Assembly (NCBI GenBank): GCA_947073045.1
Contig: CAMTJU010000008.1
Span: forward strand, 1 to 57,873
Origin: an uncultured Clostridia bacterium
GTDB taxonomy: Bacteria > Bacillota > Clostridia > Lachnospirales > CAMVHY01
Reading direction: 5' to 3'
DNA: 57,873 nucleotides
Shown: positions 1 to 7,451 of the stretch, in pieces
How the letters are laid out: every line of letters begins with the position of its first letter
Numbering within the stretch: the stretch's first letter is position 1
The notes under the pieces: generated by a model
Database searches by the model: none
What the model was told of the DNA's origin: nothing
The model's input: only the letters and a program-made list of their open reading frames with translations
Made by a program: the position numbers and the translations under genes

Positions 1-2
1 GA

Positions 3-77
3 GTAAGTTTTAAAGATGTTTTGCAAAGTCATTGGGCATACAAATATATTATGAATGCTGTGAATGGTGAAAATTAG
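3..77 (+). CDS. C-terminal end of an S-layer homology (SLH) domain protein (partial)
   Basis: The open frame entering from the left edge encodes 24 residues and a TAG stop. It reads F-K-D-V, then H-W-A-Y-K-Y-I, then A-V-N-G, which is the core pattern of an SLH repeat (F-x-D-V ... H-W-A ... I ... A ... G). SLH domains anchor surface proteins to secondary cell-wall polymers in Gram-positive bacteria. Only the very C-terminus is visible, so the rest of the protein and its function are unknown. The match is short but the spacing of the conserved residues is right. Confidence 0.6.
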   Translation, partial: VSFKDVLQSHWAYKYIMNAVNGEN

Positions 78-105
78 GTTTTGTTATTTTCTTGAAAGAA
101 AATTA

Positions 106-134
106 CTTACTTTGTTCTTTTTAAAAAAAGTAAG
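106..134. repeat. Intergenic palindrome, member of a dispersed repeat family
   Basis: An imperfect palindrome beginning CTTACTTT and ending AAAGTAAG, just after the SLH gene. Closely related palindromes occur at 29078-29105, 34435-34464 and 34540-34569. It could act as a terminator for the SLH gene, but its repetition suggests a REP-like or miniature element. Confidence 0.5.
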
Positions 135-197
135 TATAAGAATCTCATTTTGAGTTGCTTCATAAAAAGAAACAAAAATAAAAATCTCAAACATTTT

Positions 198-256
198 GAA
201 CAGCACTCCATTTGTTAAACAGTACGGTATACTAAAAAACAAATGGGGTGCTGTTC
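198..256. repeat. 19-bp inverted repeat with about 21-nt spacer
   Basis: The arm GAACAGCACTCCATTTGTT at 198-216 is matched by its reverse complement at 238-256 with one mismatch, which is a G-U pair in RNA. It may be a strong hairpin, or the abutted terminal repeats of a decayed insertion sequence whose remains would lie to the right. No adjacent intact transposase was found. Confidence 0.5.
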
Positions 257-1094
257 ATTTTCTGGTGTTTCATAGAAACAATTTACAAACCCACCTCATA
301 TAAGTTAATATTTATTCCTGTAGAGGTGTTTCAATACAACCTTATTGTAGATACTTTTTGCCACGGCACCAGCCATGCTTGGATCAGTTCGTTAACCAGC
401 TCAATATCGCAAATAGCAGATGCGCACCTCCGCGATGCTGTGTGATAATATTTCTCCACACGTTCTTCGGAGAAAATATTCTGTTCTGCCGTGTTCGCTC
501 TGTACCGTTTGTGTTTGCGTATGTTTTTTTACAATCTTTCAACTCGGCTGTGTGATGAGCACTTCATGAGGTTCCTCGAAGCGGAACTGTTCAGACTCTA
601 GACACTCTACACCTTTCTTGATCTTAAAAAACAGCATAGTTAACTTTAAGGCCCAGATAAGTCTCCTACTTTAAAAAAATACAGGCAACTGTGTTGATTG
701 ACAAATTGTACTGTTCAGTTATATCCATTCCGCTCAATTCCACATAATGCTTCTAGTAGTAGTAATAACCAGATCTGAGAATCTTGTTTTTTTGAGCTTT
801 TTTGCAATCTGGGAAACTGCTTTCCAAAAACGCAAAAATCGTCGAAGATATCCGTACCACCAGAGCTATCTTTAGATACAGTAACCATGTGCTTGAGGTT
901 TGCCGTATCTTATATATAGCCATAGCGAGGACAAACGGAAACTCTGCGCCACTTTCCGCCTTGTGGAAAACTACAAATTAGACTTTCTTACTGCAATCAT
1001 TGACATAAAATTCGTTCTTAATTATATACATCATAAGTATCAAACTTTATAGAATAAAATATTGCACATCCATGCAATACTGTTAAAATACTTG
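257..1094. other. Region without an intact gene; possibly decayed coding DNA
   Basis: No frame longer than about 65 codons has a ribosome-binding site or a recognisable product. The base composition at about 350-620 is less AT-rich than the surrounding intergenic DNA. On the minus strand, short stretches of plausible protein are broken by stops and frame changes (for example around 300-600 and 780-960). This looks like a degraded gene, possibly a transposase because of the inverted repeat at its left edge, but I could not identify the family. Confidence 0.3.
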
Positions 1095-1214
1095 TTATAA
1101 TCTTTTGTTATTTTCAGTTGATATATTTTTTTGTTTGACATCATTTTTTTCAGAACATCCTAAAAAAGAGCAGATTAAAAATAATGATAAAAAAATTAAT
1201 AAAATTTTTTTCAC
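1095..1214 (-). CDS. Short putative lipoprotein, probably a truncated remnant (39 aa)
   Basis: A GTG start preceded by AGGATG opens a 39-residue frame. It has a lysine pair, a hydrophobic stretch of about 15 residues and the lipobox F-L-G-C with Cys20, then a short polar tail ending at TAA. This is a standard type II signal peptide for lipid anchoring to the outer face of the membrane. Only about 19 residues follow the cysteine, so it is either a very small lipoprotein or the start of a larger one cut short by a mutation. It lies downstream of the beta-lactamase on the same strand. Confidence 0.4.
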   Translation of the reverse strand: MKKILLIFLSLFLICSFLGCSEKNDVKQKNISTENNKRL

Positions 1215-1360
1215 AGAAATTTCATCCTAAAAATTTAGTACTCCTCAATTATAAAGAATAAAACAAAATTGAATTGTTTTTGTTTGTCTTTCATACCTTT
1301 TTAGAATTTTATTTGTGAATACATCTAAAATTTGCCGATATAAGTTTTGTGATAAGACGA

Positions 1361-2335
1361 TTAATTATTGCAATAATCAGACATAATCCGAATTGCAATT
1401 TTTCTCGCTGTGTCGCTGGATATAACTTTATCATCTGTCTTTCCAAGGTATACACAAAAATAAACATTTTCCCCTTTATTTTCTGCAAACCCAGTGAACC
1501 ATGCGTCTACAGCAGTGTCATAATCCACACCCATTCCAGTTTTTCCGTATATAGGAATATCAGCTTTATTTTCCTCAGTCACTAACATGACTTGTTTTAA
1601 ATTATTTTGAGTTTCTTTTGAATAAACAGAATTCACTCCAAAAATACGTTCCATCACTTCTGTTTGTTCTTTAGGTGAAATTTTTAATGATGATTCAATC
1701 CAGAACCCTGTTAAAGCTCGATTATTTTCATTTGTATTCAAACGACCTTCCCAATCAGAAATATCACAGTTACCATATCTAAGTTTATTCAGCTCTTTTT
1801 GCATTATATTGTGTCCTATATTGTCTATAACTTCTCTAAAGTACCAAACGCAAGATTTACGAAATGCTTCACTAAAGTCAATGTCATGATTCCAATCTTT
1901 ATTCCAAAAAAGCTCTCCACTCCATTTACGTATAGAGTTATCCGGCTCGATAATTCCATTTTCCAGTGCAATAAGTGACGAAATAATTTTAAATGTAGAA
2001 CAAGGTGATCTTTGAGTAAGAGCAAGTTCACTATTAAATATTGCATATTTCATATTAGAAACATCATATACAACTGCAGCTCCATTGAATCCATCAAAAT
2101 ATTCTGACCAGTCAGTTTTTGTTATCTCTGCTTCTGGCAATGTATCATTTTGCACAATATCTGTTGTTTTTGATGACAAATCATTATCTATTGTTGTTTT
2201 TTGTTCTGCTGCTTTTTCACTTTCTAAAATCGTCTGTTTTTCTCTTTTGATACGATTATCAGAACAGCCCCCTAAAATTAATGTACACAGCATTACTAAA
2301 CTTATTGCTTCCATAAAATAAACTTTTTTATTCAT
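1361..2335 (-). CDS. Lipoprotein class D (OXA-type) beta-lactamase
   Basis: 324 residues. An N-terminal hydrophobic segment ends in a lipobox L-G-G-C near residue 24, so the protein should be lipid-anchored outside the membrane. A polar linker of about 50 residues follows, then the catalytic domain. The class D motifs occur in order: S-T-F-K (nucleophile Ser and carbamylated Lys), S-C-V (the S-x-V motif) followed by W-Y, Y-G-N, and K-T-G followed by the D-A-W-F-T-G-F segment. All key residues are present, so hydrolysis of penicillins is likely. Gram-positive class D enzymes of similar build are known in clostridia. BlaR1-type sensor domains share this fold, but the transmembrane metallopeptidase part of BlaR1 is absent. 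The ATG has an AGGAGG site five bases upstream. No blaI or blaR gene is adjacent. Confidence 0.88.
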   Translation of the reverse strand: MNKKVYFMEAISLVMLCTLILGGCSDNRIKREKQTILESEKAAEQKTTIDNDLSSKTTDIVQNDTLPEAEITKTDWSEYFDGFNGAAVVYDVSNMKYAIFNSELALTQRSPCSTFKIISSLIALENGIIEPDNSIRKWSGELFWNKDWNHDIDFSEAFRKSCVWYFREVIDNIGHNIMQKELNKLRYGNCDISDWEGRLNTNENNRALTGFWIESSLKISPKEQTEVMERIFGVNSVYSKETQNNLKQVMLVTEENKADIPIYGKTGMGVDYDTAVDAWFTGFAENKGENVYFCVYLGKTDDKVISSDTARKIAIRIMSDYCNN

Positions 2336-2670
2336 AAATTCCTCCTGTCCGAATAGACTTTTATCTTTGCTATTTCGTTATTTTAAAATATTTTTTATAT
2401 TAGGTGATATTATCTTCAAAAGATAAATTTTATAACCTTTTATCTATTTTGGTATTAAATCATATATAAACTTTATCAGTCATAACTATTTTAAACCTCA
2501 AAGTTAAAAATAATAATTGAAAACACTTCATATCCATTTGCAATTCAGACTACTATTGCTATTAGTGGTTGTTATGCTGATGCATAAGTCTATAAATAAT
2601 ACATGGTCTGGTTTGTTTTTTGCCTCTTGAGCAGTTCTTCTCTTTTTCACAACACTAATTTTTATATCAT

Positions 2671-2931
2671 TTAAAACATAATTATCCTGTACAAATTGCA
2701 GCTTTCCAAAATAAACAGTATTCCAACCATAAGCAAAGCTTTGATTGCTGGGAATACAAATTTGTTGCCAAGTAGGATTAGTATTACACCAACTAACTTA
2801 AAATCTCGAACTGCAACAATTGATTTTTGGAATAAGTGGTCAAAAAAAACGTTTAGCATAGACATCGCTGGCGCAATAGAAACAAGCATTGAGAAAGCAG
2901 TAAAAATAGTGAATACTATGGTGTACTGCAA
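2671..2931 (-). CDS. Unrecognised hydrophobic open frame, possibly decayed
   Basis: A TTG-initiated frame of 86 residues with about three hydrophobic segments and no good ribosome-binding site. A stop codon lies three codons upstream of the TTG. The upstream DNA can be read as a charged segment in a different frame, which suggests a frameshifted remnant of a small membrane protein. I recognise no family. Confidence 0.2.
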   Translation of the reverse strand: MQYTIVFTIFTAFSMLVSIAPAMSMLNVFFDHLFQKSIVAVRDFKLVGVILILLGNKFVFPAIKALLMVGILFILESCNLYRIIMF

Positions 2932-3067
2932 TAGGATTCAGCTTCTTCCTGTTTATCGCTAATTGCATACTGTTTTACCTTATTTCGTTATATTTTCATT
3001 TTTGTTATGGATTCTAATGTTAGGAGTCATATTTCTCGTAGTATATCGTTGATTGAACAAACATAAC

Positions 3068-3101
3068 AGCCGCAAGTCTTCATTCTGGGTGACTTGCGGC
3101 T
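3068..3101. terminator. GC-rich 11-bp hairpin, possible terminator
   Basis: The arm AGCCGCAAGTC at 3068-3078 is perfectly complementary to 3091-3101, with a 12-nt loop. The following plus-strand bases are moderately T-rich, and the minus-strand side is less so. It is much more GC-rich than its surroundings. Confidence 0.4.
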
Positions 3102-3187
3102 AATTCTATTTGTTTCGTAACAATAGTGACTCTGAGATTTCAGTTAGTTTCCATATGAAATGGAATACTTTGCTTGAGATTTTTTTT

Positions 3188-3253
3188 ATTAAAGTTTTTC
3201 ATGAAGCGTTTCCAAAGGAGACGCTTATGTTAAGCTTTTTTCAAAAAAGCTTA
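3188..3253. repeat. Composite palindromic intergenic repeat
   Basis: Two hairpins lie side by side at 3204-3226 and 3231-3253 (the second an 11-bp perfect stem of TAAGCTTTTTT). The segment resembles the reverse complement of part of 32171-32240, sharing TTTTTCATGAAGCG and GAGACG blocks. It lies just downstream of the Lon-type gene on the minus strand and could serve as its terminator. Confidence 0.45.
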
Positions 3254-3273
3254 GCTTTTAATTTTAAAAAAAT

Positions 3274-5670
3274 TTATTCATCGGCTAAAGATCTTTCATA
3301 AAAAGTTTTAAGTTTTTCCATTACTAACCCGTGGACAGAATCCATTGGATATTGACCTTTGAAATCACGCTCACCTGCACGCACTCCTGTTAAAATTTCT
3401 ATCCCCTCATCGATATGTTTAATGGGATAGATATGAAATTGGCCATTTTTTACTGCCTCAACAACTTTGTCACTCAATACCAAATCATTTACATTATGCT
3501 CAGGTATTATAACACCTTGATTACCAGTAAGTCCACGTTTTTCACATAATTCAAAGAATCCTTCAATTTTGTAAGTCACGCCACCAATAACTTGAATTTC
3601 TCCACGTTGATTAATACTGCCGGTAACTGCAATATCTTGTCTTATCGGTAAATCTGATAAACTTGAAAGCACTGCATATAATTCGCTACTTGATGCACTG
3701 TCGCCGTCAACACCATTATAATTTTGTTCAAAGCAAATTCTGCATGAAACAGACAATGGAAAATCTTGAGCATAAGTCTGGCCTAAGTATCCAGTTAAAA
3801 CTTGAATACCTTTTTCGTGGATACTGCCACTCATTTGCGCTTCTTTTTCAATGTTAACAATGCCGGCTTTGCCTACATAAGTAGTTGCAGTAATTCTGGA
3901 CGGCTTAGCAAAAGTATAATTACCAGTATCGAGGACAGCTAAGCCATTTATTTGTCCAACAACTTCGCCCTGTGTCGCAATCATTATATAATCATCGTTA
4001 ATCATTTGTGTCAACTTTTCTTCGTACATATTCAAACGATTATTGCGCTCGCTTATGGCTTGATCAATATAAAATGAAGTAATAATTTTTTCATTGTCGA
4101 GAGTAGCCCAAGCGTCAGCCTCAGTTAAAATTTCAGTAAGTAAATTATAGCGCGTAGACAATTTTTTTTGAGATTCGGCAATTCTAGATGAATACTCAAT
4201 AATTTTGGCAACTGCTTCGACGTCCAAATCTTTTATTTTTCTATTGACAATAAATTTTTTAATAAAATGAAGTGTGTCCTCAATAGATTTTTCGTTCAAG
4301 TCAGTTTCATAATCGAAATCAGCTAAAATTTTAAACTCGCGTGCAAAATCATCGTCAAGCTGGTACAAAGTACGATAATAATTTTCATTGCCAACAATAA
4401 TAATTTTGACATTAGCATCAAAAGCTTCGGGCTTCAAACTTGAAATTGCAAAACCCGTATTCATTTCACGCGAAGGTTCTATAACAAGTTTGTCAGTTTT
4501 CAAAACACGTTGTATTGCCTCCCATGATGAATTATTTTTAAAAATATCGCTTGCCTGCAAAATTAAATATCCGCCATTAGCCTTGTGCAAAAGGCCAGGC
4601 TTAATCTTTGTAAAATCAGTCGTCAAATTTCCAAATTCATTTTCATATTCAATCTCGCCGCACAAATTAAAATAAGTCGGATTAAAATCAACAATCACAG
4701 GTGCAGATATTAAACTTGAATTATCAACAATCACATTAACTTTGTACTTAATAAATTCTTCTTCACTTTTTTTATTTTTCAATGGTAAAACTAATTGCTG
4801 CTGTTCTTCCTCACTTTCATCATCTTCTTTTAAAAATTTGTTTATGCTATCCAAAATACCTTCCTTAACATCTTGCAGATAATTTACAACATTACTGTAC
4901 TCAGCATACTTTGTAAACAAATTATTCAAATAGCGCCCTACTTCAAATAAACCGATGCTATAGTCAAGAGCTTCAATTTCTTTTCTCATATTTTTATCAC
5001 AAGTTTTAAGAAGTCCCATAACTTCAGAAGCCTTATTTTGCATAAGCAATGAATTTTTAGTAATAGTATCCTTTTGATCTTGCGGCAAATTTTCAAACTG
5101 TTCCTCAGAAATTATTTCACCGTCAATCATTGGCATAAAATATATGCCACTATTTTTTGTTTTCACACTAAAATTTTGCTGACGTGCTTCATCTGAAACT
5201 TGTTTAAGAATTTTATCACGTTTATCCTGATATTTTTGTATAATATCAATTCTTTTTTCTTCATAATCTTTAGCATTAAAAGCTTTCGGCAAATCTTCCA
5301 ATAAATAATTAATTAATTCATCCATTTCATCTTTAAAGAATCGACCATATCCAGATGGCAAAACTAATTTTTTAGGAAATTTCGGCTCTTTAAAATTATA
5401 AACATAACACAAATCAGGAGGTATTGGCTCACTGTCTGCAATATTTTGAGCGACATTCCTAACAAAATCAGTTTTACCTGTGCCCGGCAAACCACTTACA
5501 AAAATATTAAATCCCTTATTTTTTACACGCAATCCAAATTCCAAAGCTTTAAGGGCACGTTTTTGACCAACTACACCGTCAAAGCCTTCTAATTCTTTAG
5601 TAGTTTTAAAATTAAATTGTTTAGGATCACATTTTTTTTTTAATTGCTTATAACTCAATTCTTTAGCCAT
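3274..5670 (-). CDS. Lon-type ATP-dependent protease (AAA_32/Lon_C family, YcbZ-like)
   Basis: 798 residues. The N-terminal AAA+ part has a Walker A G-L-P-G-T-G-K-T at residues 60-67. A long, charged helical insertion follows (about 110-320), then the rest of the ATPase and a C-terminal Lon serine protease domain. The catalytic dyad is intact: Ser near 657 in G-D-S-A-S-S and Lys near 700 in T-Y-K-I-E-G. This matches the Lon-like family with an N-terminal AAA_32 domain (LonH/YcbZ type), not classical LonA, because the LAN substrate domain is missing. It should degrade misfolded or specific cytosolic proteins. The ATG has a GGAGG site. rimI lies 18 bp upstream on the same strand and the two probably share a transcript. 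Confidence 0.9.
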   Translation of the reverse strand: MAKELSYKQLKKKCDPKQFNFKTTKELEGFDGVVGQKRALKALEFGLRVKNKGFNIFVSGLPGTGKTDFVRNVAQNIADSEPIPPDLCYVYNFKEPKFPKKLVLPSGYGRFFKDEMDELINYLLEDLPKAFNAKDYEEKRIDIIQKYQDKRDKILKQVSDEARQQNFSVKTKNSGIYFMPMIDGEIISEEQFENLPQDQKDTITKNSLLMQNKASEVMGLLKTCDKNMRKEIEALDYSIGLFEVGRYLNNLFTKYAEYSNVVNYLQDVKEGILDSINKFLKEDDESEEEQQQLVLPLKNKKSEEEFIKYKVNVIVDNSSLISAPVIVDFNPTYFNLCGEIEYENEFGNLTTDFTKIKPGLLHKANGGYLILQASDIFKNNSSWEAIQRVLKTDKLVIEPSREMNTGFAISSLKPEAFDANVKIIIVGNENYYRTLYQLDDDFAREFKILADFDYETDLNEKSIEDTLHFIKKFIVNRKIKDLDVEAVAKIIEYSSRIAESQKKLSTRYNLLTEILTEADAWATLDNEKIITSFYIDQAISERNNRLNMYEEKLTQMINDDYIMIATQGEVVGQINGLAVLDTGNYTFAKPSRITATTYVGKAGIVNIEKEAQMSGSIHEKGIQVLTGYLGQTYAQDFPLSVSCRICFEQNYNGVDGDSASSSELYAVLSSLSDLPIRQDIAVTGSINQRGEIQVIGGVTYKIEGFFELCEKRGLTGNQGVIIPEHNVNDLVLSDKVVEAVKNGQFHIYPIKHIDEGIEILTGVRAGERDFKGQYPMDSVHGLVMEKLKTFYERSLADE

Positions 5671-5688
5671 AATAAACCTCCATTATTA

Positions 5689-6126
5689 TTAAAAATACTT
5701 CCACATTATAATAGCATCTTCATGAGTATCAGAATAATAATTTTTTCTAAATCCTTCAATTTTAAATCCAAACTTAGTATAAAGCTTTTGGGCAATTATA
5801 TTACTAATTCTAACTTCAAGAGTAAGAGCAACAATTTTTCTATAAATAGCAATCTCTATAAGTTTTTGCATAAATTTTGAACCAATACCCATATTTCTAT
5901 GTTCACATTCTACCACAATATTTGTGATATGTCCTTCATCAATTATATGATACATTCCGCAGTAACCAAAAACAACACCATTTTCTACTGCAACAAAATA
6001 AATTGAATAATCTTTATTAAAATCATCCAGCAAACTTTTTTTAGACCAAGCAATTATATTTGAATCTGCTTCAATTTTTGCAACTGCATCTATATGTTCA
6101 AATTGCATCGGAATTATTTCTATCAT
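5689..6126 (-). CDS. rimI: Ribosomal protein alanine N-acetyltransferase RimI-like
   Basis: 145 residues, the usual length for RimI. It is a GNAT-fold acetyltransferase: the acetyl-CoA loop R-N-M-G-I-G sits near residue 77, preceded by the beta-strand I-T-N-I-V-V. The C-terminal signature Y-Y-S-D-T-H-E-D-A-I-I-M-W is typical of RimI, with the tyrosine acting as the proton donor. Family members acetylate the N-terminal alanine of ribosomal protein S18. In many clostridia rimI sits with tsaE/tsaB/tsaD, but here it stands alone with the Lon-type protease. The ATG is preceded by a GGTG site. Confidence 0.88.
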   Translation of the reverse strand: MIEIIPMQFEHIDAVAKIEADSNIIAWSKKSLLDDFNKDYSIYFVAVENGVVFGYCGMYHIIDEGHITNIVVECEHRNMGIGSKFMQKLIEIAIYRKIVALTLEVRISNIIAQKLYTKFGFKIEGFRKNYYSDTHEDAIIMWKYF

Positions 6127-6186
6127 AATTTAAAATCACCATTTTTATTTATAACACAATTTTTTAAAAAATTCATCAAATGTTCA

Positions 6187-6242
6187 TAATTATATCACAA
6201 AATAAATTTTATTTTATGTTACAATTAATTTGCTTAATAATT
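6187..6242 (+). promoter_or_regulatory. Upstream block shared by the two MYB-like genes (copy 1)
   Basis: About 55 bp that recurs almost unchanged at 7370-7427 in front of the second MYB-like gene. It contains TCACAAAATAAATTTTATTTTA (partly palindromic) and GTTACAATTAATTTG. TACAAT or the later TATAAC could serve as a -10 element. Read on the other strand the block contains TGTAAC, a YAAC core like those bound by eukaryotic MYB proteins. A promoter role is inferred from position and conservation. Confidence 0.5.
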
Positions 6243-6281
6243 AATTTAAGCTATAACAAAATTTTTATGGAGGTTATTTTT

Positions 6282-7349
6282 ATGGAAGATATACAAAATC
6301 AATCTGTTAACCAAAAATATAAATCTTATAAAAGACGTGAAAAATTTACATCTGAAGAAGATCAAAAGATTTTAGATTTGGTGAAAATTCATGGTACAAA
6401 TAATTGGGCACTAATAGCAAGAGCAATACAAAAAAGAACTGGCAAGCAATGCCGTGATAGGTATTACAATTACCTTGCCCCAAATATAAATCATAATCCA
6501 ATTAGCGCAGGTGAATATGAAACTATTTATATAAAATATAAAGAAATTGGTTCCAAATGGTTAAAGATTGCTAAATTTCTTCAACCAGGCAGAACTGAAA
6601 ATCAAGTTAAAAATGCATATAAAAGAATTCTTCGTGCTTCAAATAAGTTAAATATAATACTCGAAAACTCTCAATTACGTCAGAAATTAATTCAAAAAAT
6701 ACATGAAAAATCAATACCATATAAACCACCATTAAAAACACATAAAACAATTAATTATAGACAATTAATAATGCCACAAATTCAATTACCAGTTTTTGAA
6801 ACACAAGAAACTAAAAATCCACCTAAACATTCGTTTGATTTAGATATATTGTCAGAGACATCAAATAATCAATTTCAATCAGAAACACAAAATTCAACTA
6901 TAACTGCAGTACAAGAACTATCACCTTTGGAAACACTTACACTTGATTCCTTCGAACCATTGCCAATGCAATCATTATTATCATTTCAATCAGAAACACA
7001 AAATATAAATTCATTTCATCACATGATTGAATCTGCAAATATTGAAGAAGATAATTACAATCAATCAATAATACCACAAATTCAACCACAAAATCTTGAA
7101 AATTTGTTTGATTTCAATCAACCAACAATGTATGAATCTGATTCATCATCAAATTTAATAATTGATAATGACTCATTAATTTCAACAGATAAAACGCAAC
7201 CAACAATGTATCAACCAAAAATACAAGAAAGAATTTCAATGCAAGAAAGAATTAAGTCAGCAATAGAAAACGCAGATATTTACAACAATGACTATAATAA
7301 CAATGAACAAACTCAACATAGTAACTCATTTTTTAATTTAGAATTATAA
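6282..7349 (+). CDS. R2R3-MYB-like DNA-binding protein, copy 1
   Basis: 355 residues from the ATG at 6282, which has GGAGG eight bases upstream. Residues 20-67 and 71-120 form two MYB/SANT repeats in the eukaryotic R2R3 arrangement. Repeat R2 has F22, W42 and Y61/62 at the hydrophobic core positions and a recognition helix R-T-G-K-Q-C-R-D-R. Repeat R3 has W93 and the helix G-R-T-E-N-Q-V-K-N. The Lys of G-K-Q-C and the Lys-Asn of Q-V-K-N match the c-Myb residues that read the AAC core, so specific binding is plausible. The remaining ~235 residues are low-complexity, rich in Gln, Asn, Ser and Thr with acidic/hydrophobic clusters, and have no known fold. The repeats resemble those of protists such as trichomonads more than any bacterial regulator I know. 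It could be a host-directed effector or a domesticated bacterial regulator. Confidence 0.85.
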   Translation: MEDIQNQSVNQKYKSYKRREKFTSEEDQKILDLVKIHGTNNWALIARAIQKRTGKQCRDRYYNYLAPNINHNPISAGEYETIYIKYKEIGSKWLKIAKFLQPGRTENQVKNAYKRILRASNKLNIILENSQLRQKLIQKIHEKSIPYKPPLKTHKTINYRQLIMPQIQLPVFETQETKNPPKHSFDLDILSETSNNQFQSETQNSTITAVQELSPLETLTLDSFEPLPMQSLLSFQSETQNINSFHHMIESANIEEDNYNQSIIPQIQPQNLENLFDFNQPTMYESDSSSNLIIDNDSLISTDKTQPTMYQPKIQERISMQERIKSAIENADIYNNDYNNNEQTQHSNSFFNLEL

Positions 7350-7369
7350 TTATTTTTATCGTATATTTG

Positions 7370-7427
7370 TAATTATGTCACAAAATAAATTTTATTTTAC
7401 GTTACAATTAATTTGTTTGATAATTAT
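7370..7427 (+). promoter_or_regulatory. Upstream block shared by the two MYB-like genes (copy 2)
   Basis: Near-identical to 6187-6242, with the same order of TCACAAAATAAATTTT, a variable base, GTTACAATTAATTTG and ATAATTA. It ends about 25 bp before the start codon, like copy 1. The second gene therefore probably has its own copy of the same promoter, as expected after a tandem duplication that included the control region. Confidence 0.5.
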
Positions 7428-7451
7428 AAAATTTTTAGGGAGGTTATTTTT

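Larger units (their letters stand above)
2336..3273. other. Long gene-poor interval between beta-lactamase and Lon protease genes
   Basis: Apart from the doubtful hydrophobic frame at 2671-2931, this stretch holds a GC-rich hairpin at 3068-3101 and a palindromic repeat at 3188-3253. I see no tRNA, riboswitch or other convincing gene. Confidence 0.4.

Noticed and set aside
2336-3273. tRNA or riboswitch in the long gene-poor interval
   Set aside because: No cloverleaf, T-loop consensus or recognisable aptamer was found; only hairpins and AT-rich DNA are visible.
6180-6281. Longer N-terminus for the first MYB-like protein
   Set aside because: The extended start lies in the shared promoter-like block and has no ribosome-binding site; the ATG at 6282 follows GGAGG.
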